From Rostrohypoxylon terebratum (Eukaryota > Ascomycota > Sordariomycetes > Xylariales > Hypoxylaceae), in NCBI GenBank assembly GCA_022497145.1, contig MU385868.1, forward strand, positions 372,001 to 436,000: a stretch of DNA of 64,000 bases. The letters run 5' to 3'. A program made the translations under genes and the position numbers. Shown here piece by piece: positions 49,054 to 59,910 of the stretch. How positions within the stretch are numbered: the first letter of the stretch is position 1; every line of letters starts with the position of its first letter. The notes under the pieces are model-generated. The model saw nothing but the letters and a program-made list of their open reading frames with translations, did not search any database and was not told where the DNA came from.

Positions 49054-52000
49054 AGCTCTATCAAACCAGGTTTGACGATGTATTACCCTGCGGTACGATG
49101 TAGCCGACGGAACTCTTCGGTCGTGCTAAGGTACACTGCATGCACCTTAGCCTCTTTGCTCCTTTTTTTCTTGTCTCGTCGCGTCGATATTATCTGATAT
49201 GTCATCTCCTTCATTTTCCTTATTACTTACTACTTGGAGTCTTGGATACCAGATATCCGCACGCCGCCTTAGATTTCAGCCTAGAAGGCTCTTGTTTTTC
49301 TGGCTCGATGTCCTAGCTTGGTTGGGGGACATTACAAGATTCCAAGTCTCTAGATTAACACCATAGACACCTTGCCACCTCTTAATGAAGGATACCCAAC
49401 TACTCCATTTGTGGCTTCTTTGGGATATAATAGAACGTATAATATAACATACTCTACAGTCAATCGTTTAAATTTTCGCCATCGCGGCTTCTGTGAAGGG
49501 GGAAAAAAACACGAGGTATGTAACCAAGTAACTCGAGAGACGTCGTTATCGTTACAGTACGTATCGTATTAGCGACTCGTCTTATTGCTACTTTCTATCC
49601 ATCTCTGACGCTCGGTGAATTTTACTGTAGAACAAGGAAGACGCATGGATCCAATGACCATCCCGTCGCCTCTTTCGTGCTTTGATGATCAGGATCTTCC
49701 CGCCACCATTTTTAGCGACGGGGTGATTGTGGAGACAGCTCTGGGCTAATCCATGAAAAAGAGCCCCCGTCCTGAAGATGGAAAAAGAAGAGTGCAATTG
49801 ACCGTGCGACCCCTAATCGGCTGCCCACAGACCGAGGAGACAGGTCCATGATGGGGCTCTAATCTGGCCGTTCGGTTCAAGCAGCATTAAAGGAACGTGA
49901 CCATCGTTTCTGCTACCATGGTTCAATGAGCACCAACCTAGTAGATGTGCCTTGCCAGCGTGCCTTGCCGACCGAATGAGGCATTTCTCAATGTTCGATA
50001 AAGGAAGGCATTGCATTCACCGGTCACGGAGATATTATATACTCATTTCGTTGTACGGCGACAGAAGATGGGAATACCATCGGACGTTTAAACAAATCGG
50101 TGAGCTCTTTTCGGTAAAAGGTGTAATGTTTTTTTTTCCTCTAAATTGTCCTTCACCATTCACGCATACCTGCGACGCCCTCGACACCCAACAGAAATTT
50201 CCCGTCGTTGTGGCTTTCGCATTAGTGGCTGCTCAAGCGAAAAGTGCGATAGATCTCGATTTGGAACCGTACATTACATGTTGATCAATAGGACCTAGGT
50301 ACGACACACAAACGGAAAGATTGTCGTAGCTTTAAAAAGAAAAATTTACCATGTAGTGAATCTATTTTTGCTGACCGAGGACCGCAGGTCAAACAAGTTC
50401 TGCAAAGCAGAATTTTTTTTGAAGAAAGCTACCTGCCAAGCATGGTTGTAAATACCTAGGTATCTTACTACATATAGATCAGCCAGTTCCCAAAGCATGG
50501 ATTCGGTATCTTCGGCACCGGGATTCCAATCCTAACTGGCGGGAGGTTGAAGGTCAAAATGACATTCCTCGTTAAAAACTTCCTACCTCTATACCTTAAC
50601 TCCTTGATATTGCCTCCTCCTCTATAGTTACTCAAACTGTCGTACAAGAACTTAGATCCACCGAGCAAACAAAAAGGAAACCCGTGGGATTGCGGTCCGT
50701 ACACGATCAGGGGGAAACAGTTATACCCCCCCTTCGCGGTCGAAAGTAAGAGAGAGAGCCTGACAGAAGCCGCGGAGGTGCGTGTACGACCGGGCATCTA
50801 CAAATTTGCCGCTTCTGCTACATCTTCCAAAGATTAAGGAGAGGTCAGCCAGATGAGGCGGACTCCGACGACAACGACAACGGCGTTGCGCTGAACCTCT
50901 TATTTCCATGCCAACATCAGTCCATCACGTCAGCAGCTGATGTTCTTTTCTGGTCAGAGTACGTTTAAAACGACCACATATCGTCAGGAGCCAAACGGGC
51001 AAATCACCTTTGTTCCGCCTCATATCCTCGTCTTGCGTTGGGTTCTAAGTGGTCCTTTTGTAACCACAGCCCTCGCTTATACATACGACAGGGCCTGAAT
51101 TAATACCTCACACCCTTCTCGCAAGGGCGTGATCTTAGCTAGACTCGAATTCTTCCGAGAAGCATGGCCTCCCACGTTGTTCCTCGTTTCATTTCCCTTT
51201 GCGGTCGAGCAAGATAACGGGGGTTCGAGGAAGTACTTGCAGGTACTCTCTCGTACCGGGCTGCATATCCGACTAGTACATGGCAGCCTATGTCGAAGCA
51301 ATGACGCGGTTCGCAGCCCGTCTCTTACCTACATGACACCAATCCCAAGTCGTCTAAGTGGCCCAACGTCCTGCCCCAAGCAACGTACGTACGGGCTGGA
51401 GATAGTAGCGATGGTACCCAGCCGAGAATGAGAGAGAACTCGAGTGAAGCATATCCTGCAAGGACCTACCCGAGACGGTAGAGAGCTCGCTGTGCCTGAA
51501 GGGTTCGTTGGCTTCTGAATATTAACACCAAGCACCAAGCACCAAGCACATCTGTATTCGGCAGCTCCAGAGTCCCATTAGTCGATGGAACCTCGACCCA
51601 GATCTAGAAATACTAATTTGGCCCACAGCGGGAGACAAGGCTCGCGGAAGCACGAGCTCACATCCGGCCAGAAGTGATCCAGATGATGTGCATCTAGGGC
51701 CACTATAGTGGCGAAATTACTGTGTTTGCGGGTAAATTCAGTATACCTTCTGACACTTCACAGCATATCTAGATCGAGGAGCTATATCGTTGCCTGCCCA
51801 GGTATCGATCCCTGCGCGGTAGTCTCTACGGCTACGGGCAACCATGCTCTTTTGCTAACGAGTCGAGTCCCTCCGCCTCCTCGCCCTCCGATTTACGTCA
51901 GGTTCATATGATCCCTTTCACTTTGCATGATCCTAAAGCACAACATGCATGCTGCAGCAGTACTATGAGTTGTTCTCCTATGCAAGAGACCTTTCTGCCG

Positions 52001-52081
52001 ACCCCGTGGTAAACAACCCCACGTTTCGTCCTACGGTATGATATCAAACCCACGAGGGTCAGCACCGAAAGGAATAGGAAT

Positions 52082-52106
52082 AGAGAGAGAGAGAGAGAGA
52101 GAGAGA
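52082..52106. repeat. AG dinucleotide run
   Basis: About twelve AG units continuing into an A-rich tail. Confidence 0.93.
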
Positions 52107-53494
52107 AAGAAAGAAAAAATTTTCCTTTTCTCCTCGTTCCCCTGTCACCGGAGAGCGATGTCCCTTTTCGGCAGGAGTAGGCCCTAAAAAACCCCAGGAA
52201 TACGGAAACCAACCAGCCCATCGCCGCAAGTCGCTTGGCTAGCTACCCCCTGTCATTACAGCACACACTGATCTCATCAGTCTAATGGCATTTGGCGGTC
52301 AGCGCAGTAATAGTCAATTTTCTCACTAAGGCATCCAACGTGTGCTCGCAGATCGCGGTCGACGTCCTCATTCGCGACAACAATTGCGGGATACATAGCA
52401 CGAAAATATACAGATGCACGTTGGTTATTAGGAAAAAATAACCAAGCTTCCTACCACGCAACGGACCTTTCAGAAGGAGCCGCGGATATGACCCGACATC
52501 TGCTGCTAGCCCGTGTGCGTGATAGCGAAGTGGCTAACAGCCGTGGCGAGTCCTGCAACGAATCCAGTCCTTAGCGCCGTTATTCGCTGGCTCGTCGCCC
52601 ACAGCGACCTGGGGCGGCGAATGAAGAGCTCTACCCACTCTCCGACCTATACGCAAAAGGGCTCAGCTGAGGCAGCGGCCGCGACCATTACCATGGTAAT
52701 AGTCAAGACCGTCGAGACCCGTTCGGCGAGAGCTCTCCGACCACAACTCCCATAACACCAATGAGCTGCGCGTCTCCAAGCGATCGATGCTGTTTTTGGT
52801 CGAAGGAGTGCGGGACCGGACAGAATGTCCTAGGCAAAGGAGGAGCTCCTCGCTCTTCATTTTCCGCATTCGAACTCGCCGGGAACGCGCCGGGCCACTC
52901 GGCAGTGCAGCTCGTAGATTCTCACTTGCCGGGAAACCCGGTCGCAGTTGTACGATAAGCCGCCTGCTCCTCGTTGCTAATTCCCCTCCCCCCTCAATAA
53001 TAACGCCGACCTGCCAAGCGCCATAATACTTTCGTGATGGTTACAAGAGGGACGATCTCTACTCGCCTCCGATATGAAGAAGGGTCAGATACCAAATAGG
53101 ATGATAAGTAACCGGAGAGGATGAGACCCATCTTCACACAAAGGCGAATCATCGACCAGGAGTGATAAGTACTTGATAGTACTGCAAAGGTACGCCGAGA
53201 TATCTTTCAAGGAGCGGTAGTCCTAATTCCAGTTACTCAAAAATAGCTAGTAATACATGATAGACCGTACGAAGCAAAGACGTTCGATCGAAGACCGATG
53301 CGCGAGAATTTGCCTCTGATTTGCCGTGACACAGTACGCGGATCATACTACTCCTCGTGATCACGTTGATAAACTACCTAGAAGCTGCCTGGTGTCTAAG
53401 CGGTTCATGGTTCATAATTGGAAGGCTAGGGAACAGGAGTCGTAAGATCTTTTACTTCATCCGTCCTCGAGATAGCGTTGACGGTGATTAAATA

Positions 53495-53522
53495 CCTAGG
53501 TCCTAGGTCCTAGGTCCTAGGT
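53495..53522. repeat. CCTAGGT x4 tandem array
   Basis: Four perfect 7-bp units, the longest array of this unit in the window. Confidence 0.96.
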
Positions 53523-54068
53523 ACCTTTAGCCTAGGCGCCTCTATATGTGTTCACAGCCTGTAATTAGACCAAGGAACCAGAAGCATGTCCATTCAGCTG
53601 ATCTTAAGCCTAAGTACAGAGAAGATCTTTCAATGATCATGTTCATTGGGGTTATTGGTAGGTAGGTAGGCAGCCAACATCTCAAAATCTCTGATCAATA
53701 CCTAGTACCATACATGCCATTGATGCTTACCATGCATGATCCTAAGACATGCCCACCGACGAGCCAGATCCCCGGAGACGTCCAGACAGAACACCATCGG
53801 GCACATGACAATGGAAGAGAGCACTTCCGCGGACCGGGTACCCGATTTAGGGACAAGGGACACGTATGTTATACATGCACTCCCGTGATGGTTAGCTACA
53901 ACGACTCACATCAAGCAGCACCGCTGTGGTTCGCAATGAACGTCGCCACGCCCGTCGTTCTGTCTTTATAGTGGATCCGCATGCAAGTAGTTGCCAAAGC
54001 GAACTCCACGAAGACGGATCCGTCGCAGATGATTAATCTGAGGCACAGACAGGAGTGGTTCAGACCGG

Positions 54069-54392
54069 TCATCTCGTGCAGGGAGTTCGCATTATCGCCG
54101 GACCGGACTCCGAGAGCGGGGGGAACCGACGTTCCACGTTATTCCCATCGGATCTAATACCCGGTGGTCGGGTTAGGGCGACCGACCACGCGGTCTGTCT
54201 CGGCAGGCAAAGTCTCAGATATATGCTCCCACTGATCTGGAGTTTGTTGGCTTGTAAAATCGGAATGCTAATCCAAAGAAAGTGGTCGACGACGAAGGCA
54301 TCATATAGGTTGTCGCACCGAACCTTGCGGTCTGAACAACACGCACATGGATCTTGTTCCCGAGTTCTCGGCGAGACGTCCTCTTCACCCAT
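54069..54392 (-). pseudogene. 107-codon frame with half of a Zn2Cys6 cluster
   Basis: The frame begins MGEEDVSPRTREQDP and then shows Cys16-x2-Cys19-x6-Cys26 with RKVRCD, which matches the first half of the fungal Zn(II)2Cys6 DNA-binding motif. The second half (C-x2-C-x6-8-C) is absent: the frame runs on through DNLYDAFVVDHF without cysteines at the right distance. It may be a relic of a transcription factor gene or a chance match. I found no downstream exon. Confidence 0.2.
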
Positions 54393-54969
54393 ACCAGCCT
54401 TAACACTTAACTGTGAGCTAGTTGTCGAGAATTTAGCGTCTTAAAGCCGGTCTCGGGATATTTACAATTGTCAAATATCTCGAGTAGCCAGATAGCTTTG
54501 CTGCCCGCTAAGCATGTTACAAATCATGATCTGGAACGAACTCGCATATGCTGTACTGTCTGCTTCAAAGACGTACATTGATGCAAGATTTCACAGCAGC
54601 TCTTCGCAGCCCACAGCCCTCAAGGTGTGCTGTGCCGCCTGATCAAGTCAAGGGTGGCTGGGACTAGCTCCTGCGGGCTCGTCGAGATGTTTCACATACC
54701 GGCAACTGTCCAGGAGACAGACACACTCAGAATAATAGAATACCTAATAATACGAGCGCAGGAATGATGGCGTTTCCTACCTCAGAACCCAGGTACTCGG
54801 CGTAGCACCAAAACACCGAATGTCTATGATATTAGTATCTACCTACATCTCGTTATCTCGCTTCTTATCTCACCGAATATTCTATTTTTGTTCCTCTATA
54901 AACGCCACAGTGGAGGAATATTAGTGACAATATTTGTGAGACGCTCGACTTCCTTTTAAATACGCCATA

Positions 54970-55000
54970 CCGTCACCATCACCGTCACCGTCACCGTCAC
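54970..55000. repeat. CCGTCA hexamer run
   Basis: Five units, one of them CCATCA. Confidence 0.9.
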
Positions 55001-55344
55001 GCCGCCTTAGCGTACGCCTATATCACACAGATGATTATTCCGGTGAAAGCTTGGTCTGAGCTCCGCCTCATCCTACGGTTTGGCTGCCTCCCTCTCCGGA
55101 GCGATGCGGCGGCGAATTACGCGGCTAGATGTCAAATCGTAACTCTAAACACGCGGCTATGAAAGCGACAGGCGGGCTTTATGCTAGCAGACTAGGTACC
55201 TAGGCATCAAGCCGGTAGTTTATAGCATATATGGGTAGAGGTAGGTAGGTACCTAGGTAGGCAACTCAACTACTAGGTATGCTGTAGTCAAGCGCTCAAG
55301 TGCTCTTATTAATACCGCATGCAAGAACAGAGAAGGGATGAGTA

Positions 55345-55380
55345 CCTGGGTCCTGGATCCTGGGTCCTGGGTCCTGGGTC
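55345..55380. repeat. GGGTCCT tandem run
   Basis: About five 7-bp units, one with GGATCCT. It is similar in length and composition to CCTAGGT arrays. Confidence 0.9.
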
Positions 55381-58300
55381 TTGTGTTTAGTATGCAAGTG
55401 CGAAATTATAAACAATCCCTTTTTTACTGCGCAGAGCAGACGATGGATTTAGGACTCTACTATTAACTACCTAGTAGGTACTGGAGGTATGAGCGGTCAG
55501 TGCGGTCAGTGCGGTCGCTGGTGGGAAGAAGATTCTACGAATTGGTCTAGAAACATTGCTCGACTTCTCTTGTCAAGAGTTTGTTCCGAGGTTCCTAGGG
55601 CCTAGGCTGCTAGGTCAGGTATAGTTGTACATAACCTGCATAACTAGTACCCTAGTACCTTTATGTAGTATTTGTTTACCTACATAGTACGTACTACTAC
55701 TAGGTGGTATTAGGTAAGTTATGAATAACATTACCTTGGGTGCTTGGGAAAAATCATGCTACATAGAGCATACATTAAGTACTACGTACTACATAGGTAC
55801 GGATATCCTAACCAACACCAGCCACCCTTCGAAATCCAAGGTAACTGTTTTGAGGTCCCAAGGTTCTGAGGCAGCGAGGCTTCTTCTTTATTAATCTGTT
55901 AATAATACTATGATACTTTCCATATCACGTACATATGAAGATCTACACGGATCCCACCGGTGATTCCAGTGTGCCCAGCAAACGCTAAATCGTTAAGCCA
56001 GATACGACTATTATAGTATGTAATCACCAGTTATGCCAGTGTTAATTGTTGATCATGCATGACAACTTTCGTTACTAGGTAGTTTTTCACTCCCCCTCTT
56101 TCTGTTCTTGTTCCTTTTCGGACTTGAGGAAGACTAAGGACACTGGAAGATTGCGAACATTGGAAAAGATAAGGGGTATTAATACCTAATTGTTCAACTT
56201 ATTCCAGTATGCTATTACATAGTACCGGTACCCATTGGACATGTCGTTTCGCCTCCCTTATCTCCTTATCCTCTTATCCTCTTATCCCCCCTTATCCCCC
56301 CTATTTCCCCCTCCCCCGCTCCTTCTCTCTTACCTCCTTTTCGCCTTTCTACATAGTAGGATCGTCGACAAATCTAGATGGCGGATCGATTGTCTACTGG
56401 CTGATTGATGAACTGACCGATTGACCGATTGACCAATTAGCTTAATACACGGCTGATTTGCTGATTTGTTGAGTGGGATCGGTGCATGGGTGGCTCTACT
56501 AATTACTAAATGTACTAGATCTGCCCAGGTTGCCCGGGCAGCCAGGCTTTCGTTTAATAGCACTACCAGGTATGTATTATGCGCTGATCAACTAATATTG
56601 ATGTAGAAAACTTCTGGAATTCGACCCTTTAAGTGGTCAATTTCCGCAATCGATAAGGAGGAATGCCAGCAAACCTTAACCCATCCGAAGCCGAACCCTG
56701 TTCCGGGTTCGTCATTACATACCTACTATGTATTACTACACTATTACCTACCTAAGTCTTAGGTCCTAGGACCTACATACCTACTAGGTAGCCTAGCAGC
56801 CTACCTACACTAGGTAGTACTATGTAGTAGTGTACTCAGCTGCTTCCTGGGCACCCCGACCTGTTCTTCCCCTCTTTAGAAGGTGCATTAAACGTTAGGT
56901 TATTAGTTCCACGTGCGGCGGGCCAGTAAGAGGCCAGCGACAGTCCAAGAAGGTAAGGAAGGTGAAGTCACCTGGAGGTGCAAGCCGGAAGGTATCGAAT
57001 GTGGTAGGTATGGTCAGTCAAGTTCTAGGTAAGTCACCTACTAATATGGATAGTAGTACATAGTACATCCATTTCGTAGTGGTAATACATACTGTAGGCA
57101 TGTACTTAGATACATCCAGCAGTAAAAAGTTAGGCTAGGCTAGGCTAGGTCAGGACCAGCTGGCCGCTGAATTAACATGATGGAGTGGTGAGGCTGAAAG
57201 CCCTGGAGGTCTCTTCTTTTCTCTCTTCCCCATTCTTCCCGTTCCTGCCGTTCTGGTTCCCCGTCTGCCCCGACCTGGATCTGCTGGACCTGCTGGACCT
57301 GCCCGACCTATCCGACTTTTTTGCTTGCAGACAAGCCCTGGAAGCGGACAAGGTCCCTTCCTCCTCATTTCCATTTCTCTTTCCCCTTGCCTGGGCAACG
57401 CAGGCAACTCAAGGCAACGCTAACCCGCCAACCCTGGGGGCTTGTGTAGCCTTGTAATCTGCCAATCGAACCTTGTTACCCTTGTTAACCTTGAAAGTTC
57501 TCCGCCTCTTCCTCTTTCTACATCCCGCTCACTCCCATTCGCTGCGTAATCCTCTCATCATCCTCTTTCACATTTCACGCTTCTATCACCGCCTTCTCAT
57601 CTCTCTTCGCCAATACCTAATCATTCTCACTTTTTAATAGACGATACACCGATGCGCACACATGAATCGAGAATAAAGAATTTTACCTACTACTAGAGGT
57701 ACTCGTTCCAGTCCGTCTCTGCCTAGGTAGACATCGCTCTGCCAATCATCTTTGCATGACCCGAAACTTGATTTATGTCTTGCGCGTTCTCATTGTTCCT
57801 CTCACCGTCATGTTGTATTGACCGATATTTTGACCAAGAAAACGTTGTTCTCCCCTCCAAAAACCCCCAGGTCCACCAATCTCTGTCCGTCCACGACTAG
57901 TATTCTCTATTTTATTTTATTTTATTTTGTTGTTTTTTTATCAATCACATGGTAAAAGACAACATCAAGCAATCATAACAGTCAAAGGTTACCGGCTGCG
58001 ACGGGCAAATTGGTTTTTATCGTTGATGTCACTTTGATCACAACCCTCGCTACCTCGTTTTGATCTTAGTCATCTTAGCTCTCCCTGAGTGATTTATTAT
58101 TCAAAACATTGAACACCACTGGGCACCGTTACCCTCCGTACCCAGGTACTTGGCACCTGACCATACGTGCCAATCCTGTTGTTCAATGTCTATATGCCGG
58201 TGATTCCGCATCTCTGGCTGTTTGCGAGCCTTCCTCTGCCCTTTTCCTCTCTGCCGGCAGCACGACGTTGATCGATCGGTTGCGTCCACCTCGCTCAAAC

Positions 58301-58455
58301 GAATCTCAAGTATCTCCCCGGATCATCTCATCTACAATCTTCGATGGTTCCGCGATAACCTATATCAAGTATATGTACGTGTATATATAATCGAGTATAT
58401 ATATACTTACATATACGTAAGTGCGCCGTTGCTACCACGGCCGTCGTTGCGAACG

Positions 58456-59910
58456 ATGGCATCTATTCAGAGTTTATCGGGGTTTGGTTCTGTGTCGCAT
58501 AGTTCAGGTAGCAAGATAAGCAAGTCGAGAGCAAAAACAGCGGTAAAGCCGATTCTCAAAAAATTATCGGCGCAGGTAGAAAAGACCTCCCTAGACCTGG
58601 ACAGAGGGTGGTTAGATCAGGAGGGGCAATGTCGAACTCACGACGGATGGGGAGGAGCGGGGGGCTCGTATGAGCAGCAGTCAGGGAAGGACACGAGCAT
58701 CACATTCGACGAGGCAGTCGGAACCCGTCGGTATCACCATTCGAGATCAATAAGCGGCACAAGCCATATCTCCGTCGCAACGTCGAGCAGCTCTGGCCCG
58801 CGTCATCAGGTCGGCGCGCCGTTTGTGCATCCTTTCCAGCAGACGCCTCGAACTTCGACCCCGCCATTGTCATATGCTAATTCCCAAACGTCATTTTTCG
58901 ACATTACGGAAGATGACGACAATGACAACGAACAGGATAACAATAGCAACAGTCACAGGAATAGTCTCCAAATCCATCCTGTCAACGCCAATCCTCACTC
59001 TCACTCGCAGCCTAGCCTCAGCATTAGGCGTCCGTCTCTAGCATCCACCCAGCGCACCACGTCTTATTCCGAAGTAAAGACTGCGCATTCTTCCTCACCA
59101 AATCCTTCCCACCATCCGCCGCCCCTCAGAATAAATACCTCTCGCATCACATCGGCTACTCCGACGCAGTTTTCGCGACTGGCCAAGGTCGAGAGTCGAT
59201 CTGATGTACAGCTTGAGTGCATGTTGGAGACATCCAATTCGCCGACTCATGCTCCGTCGAACCATATCTCGTCGCCGGCTAGCTCTGCGGCCCCTATGTC
59301 TCCGCTCCGCACCTCGTTCGATGCAGCTGGATTCCCGCGCCTGCGCGCCAAGTCCGACCTTGACACGGCAACCCGTGCCGAACATCTCCGAGAAGCTCGG
59401 CGAAAATTTGAGTTGAGGGAAAAGGCCAAGGAAGAAAAATATGCACGAGAAGAGATTAAACGCCGGGAACGTGCCGACAACAAGCGTGCTCAAGAGCAGG
59501 AAAGGCACGCGGCCGCATTGTACAAGGAGCAAATGGCAGTCAAAGCCCGACAAGAAGCGATCGAACTCGAGGAAGCGATCGCGCGAGGCAAACAGAACAG
59601 GAAGGCCAGCGCTACGAGTAGCGGTCGCCCCAGCTTGGCCATCTCCCGGACTAGTATGTCCAGACCGGGCACGTCACGCAAGAACGCCCCTAGCCCCTTA
59701 GCAGAGGCAGACAGGTTTGTTAGTAGCAACTACGATTCCTTGGATGCGAAAAATCCGCCGGCATTCGGTAGCGAGGCCGGCGGCGCTCACGACGTTGCTT
59801 TTCAGCCATCTAAACGAAGGAATACGGCTAGGAAGAAGACTCAGAGTACATGGACCATGTTCATCTTGTGGCTAAGAACGAAGTTGCTCCGAGCTAGCAA
59901 GGGGCGCTGA
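58456..59910 (+). CDS. Coiled-coil protein of unknown function
   Basis: An intronless frame of 484 aa from the ATG at 58456 (MASIQSLSGFGSVSHSSG). The frame stays open 78 codons further upstream, but that part is rich in Tyr/Ile from a TATATA-rich leader, so I use the downstream start. Residues 1-300 are disordered, rich in Ser, Thr, His and Pro, with an acidic Asn/Asp patch (ITEDDDNDNEQDNNSNS). Residues about 300-383 form a highly charged Arg/Glu/Lys/Ala helix (KFELREKAKEEKYAREEIK and following), a likely coiled coil. The last 21 residues (STWTMFILWLRTKLLRAS) are hydrophobic and basic and might be a membrane-associating or tail-anchor segment. I recognise no named domain. The absence of internal stops over 484 codons, the sustained composition and the distinct segments make it a real gene. 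Confidence 0.72.
   Translation: MASIQSLSGFGSVSHSSGSKISKSRAKTAVKPILKKLSAQVEKTSLDLDRGWLDQEGQCRTHDGWGGAGGSYEQQSGKDTSITFDEAVGTRRYHHSRSISGTSHISVATSSSSGPRHQVGAPFVHPFQQTPRTSTPPLSYANSQTSFFDITEDDDNDNEQDNNSNSHRNSLQIHPVNANPHSHSQPSLSIRRPSLASTQRTTSYSEVKTAHSSSPNPSHHPPPLRINTSRITSATPTQFSRLAKVESRSDVQLECMLETSNSPTHAPSNHISSPASSAAPMSPLRTSFDAAGFPRLRAKSDLDTATRAEHLREARRKFELREKAKEEKYAREEIKRRERADNKRAQEQERHAAALYKEQMAVKARQEAIELEEAIARGKQNRKASATSSGRPSLAISRTSMSRPGTSRKNAPSPLAEADRFVSSNYDSLDAKNPPAFGSEAGGAHDVAFQPSKRRNTARKKTQSTWTMFILWLRTKLLRASKGR

Larger units (their letters stand above)
45132..58455. other. 13.3-kb gene-poor region
   Basis: No gene I can name. Weak items are listed separately: a 125-codon frame at 48676-49053 and a 107-codon frame with half a zinc-cluster motif at 54069-54392. 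The rest holds a C20 run (45229-45248), GTGGAAGCA units (46184-46216), an AG run (52082-52106), CCAAGCA units (51526-51549), CCTAGGT x4 (53495-53522), CCGTCA units (54970-55000), GGGTCCT units (55345-55380), CGGTCAGTG units (55493-55519), TCTTATCC units near 56270-56300 and GGCTA units near 57130-57150. The part from about 57480 to 58455 is pyrimidine-rich and probably includes the promoter and leader of the gene at 58456. Confidence 0.5.

Noticed and set aside
50468..50797. 109-codon minus-strand frame
   Set aside because: Overlaps another frame at 50721-50909, has no motif, and lies in repeat-rich spacer.
51800..51860. tRNA-like A box (minus, 51847-51857) and near B box (51801-51811)
   Set aside because: The box spacing is reasonable, but the 7-base acceptor strand before the A box has no complementary 3' strand after the B box, and the B box has a mismatch; no cloverleaf forms.
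52277..52980. Several minus-strand frames in a GC-rich patch, including a 54-codon stretch with MYPAIVVANEDVDRDL
   Set aside because: Frames do not join by good splice sites and no family is recognised; open frames are expected in GC-rich DNA.
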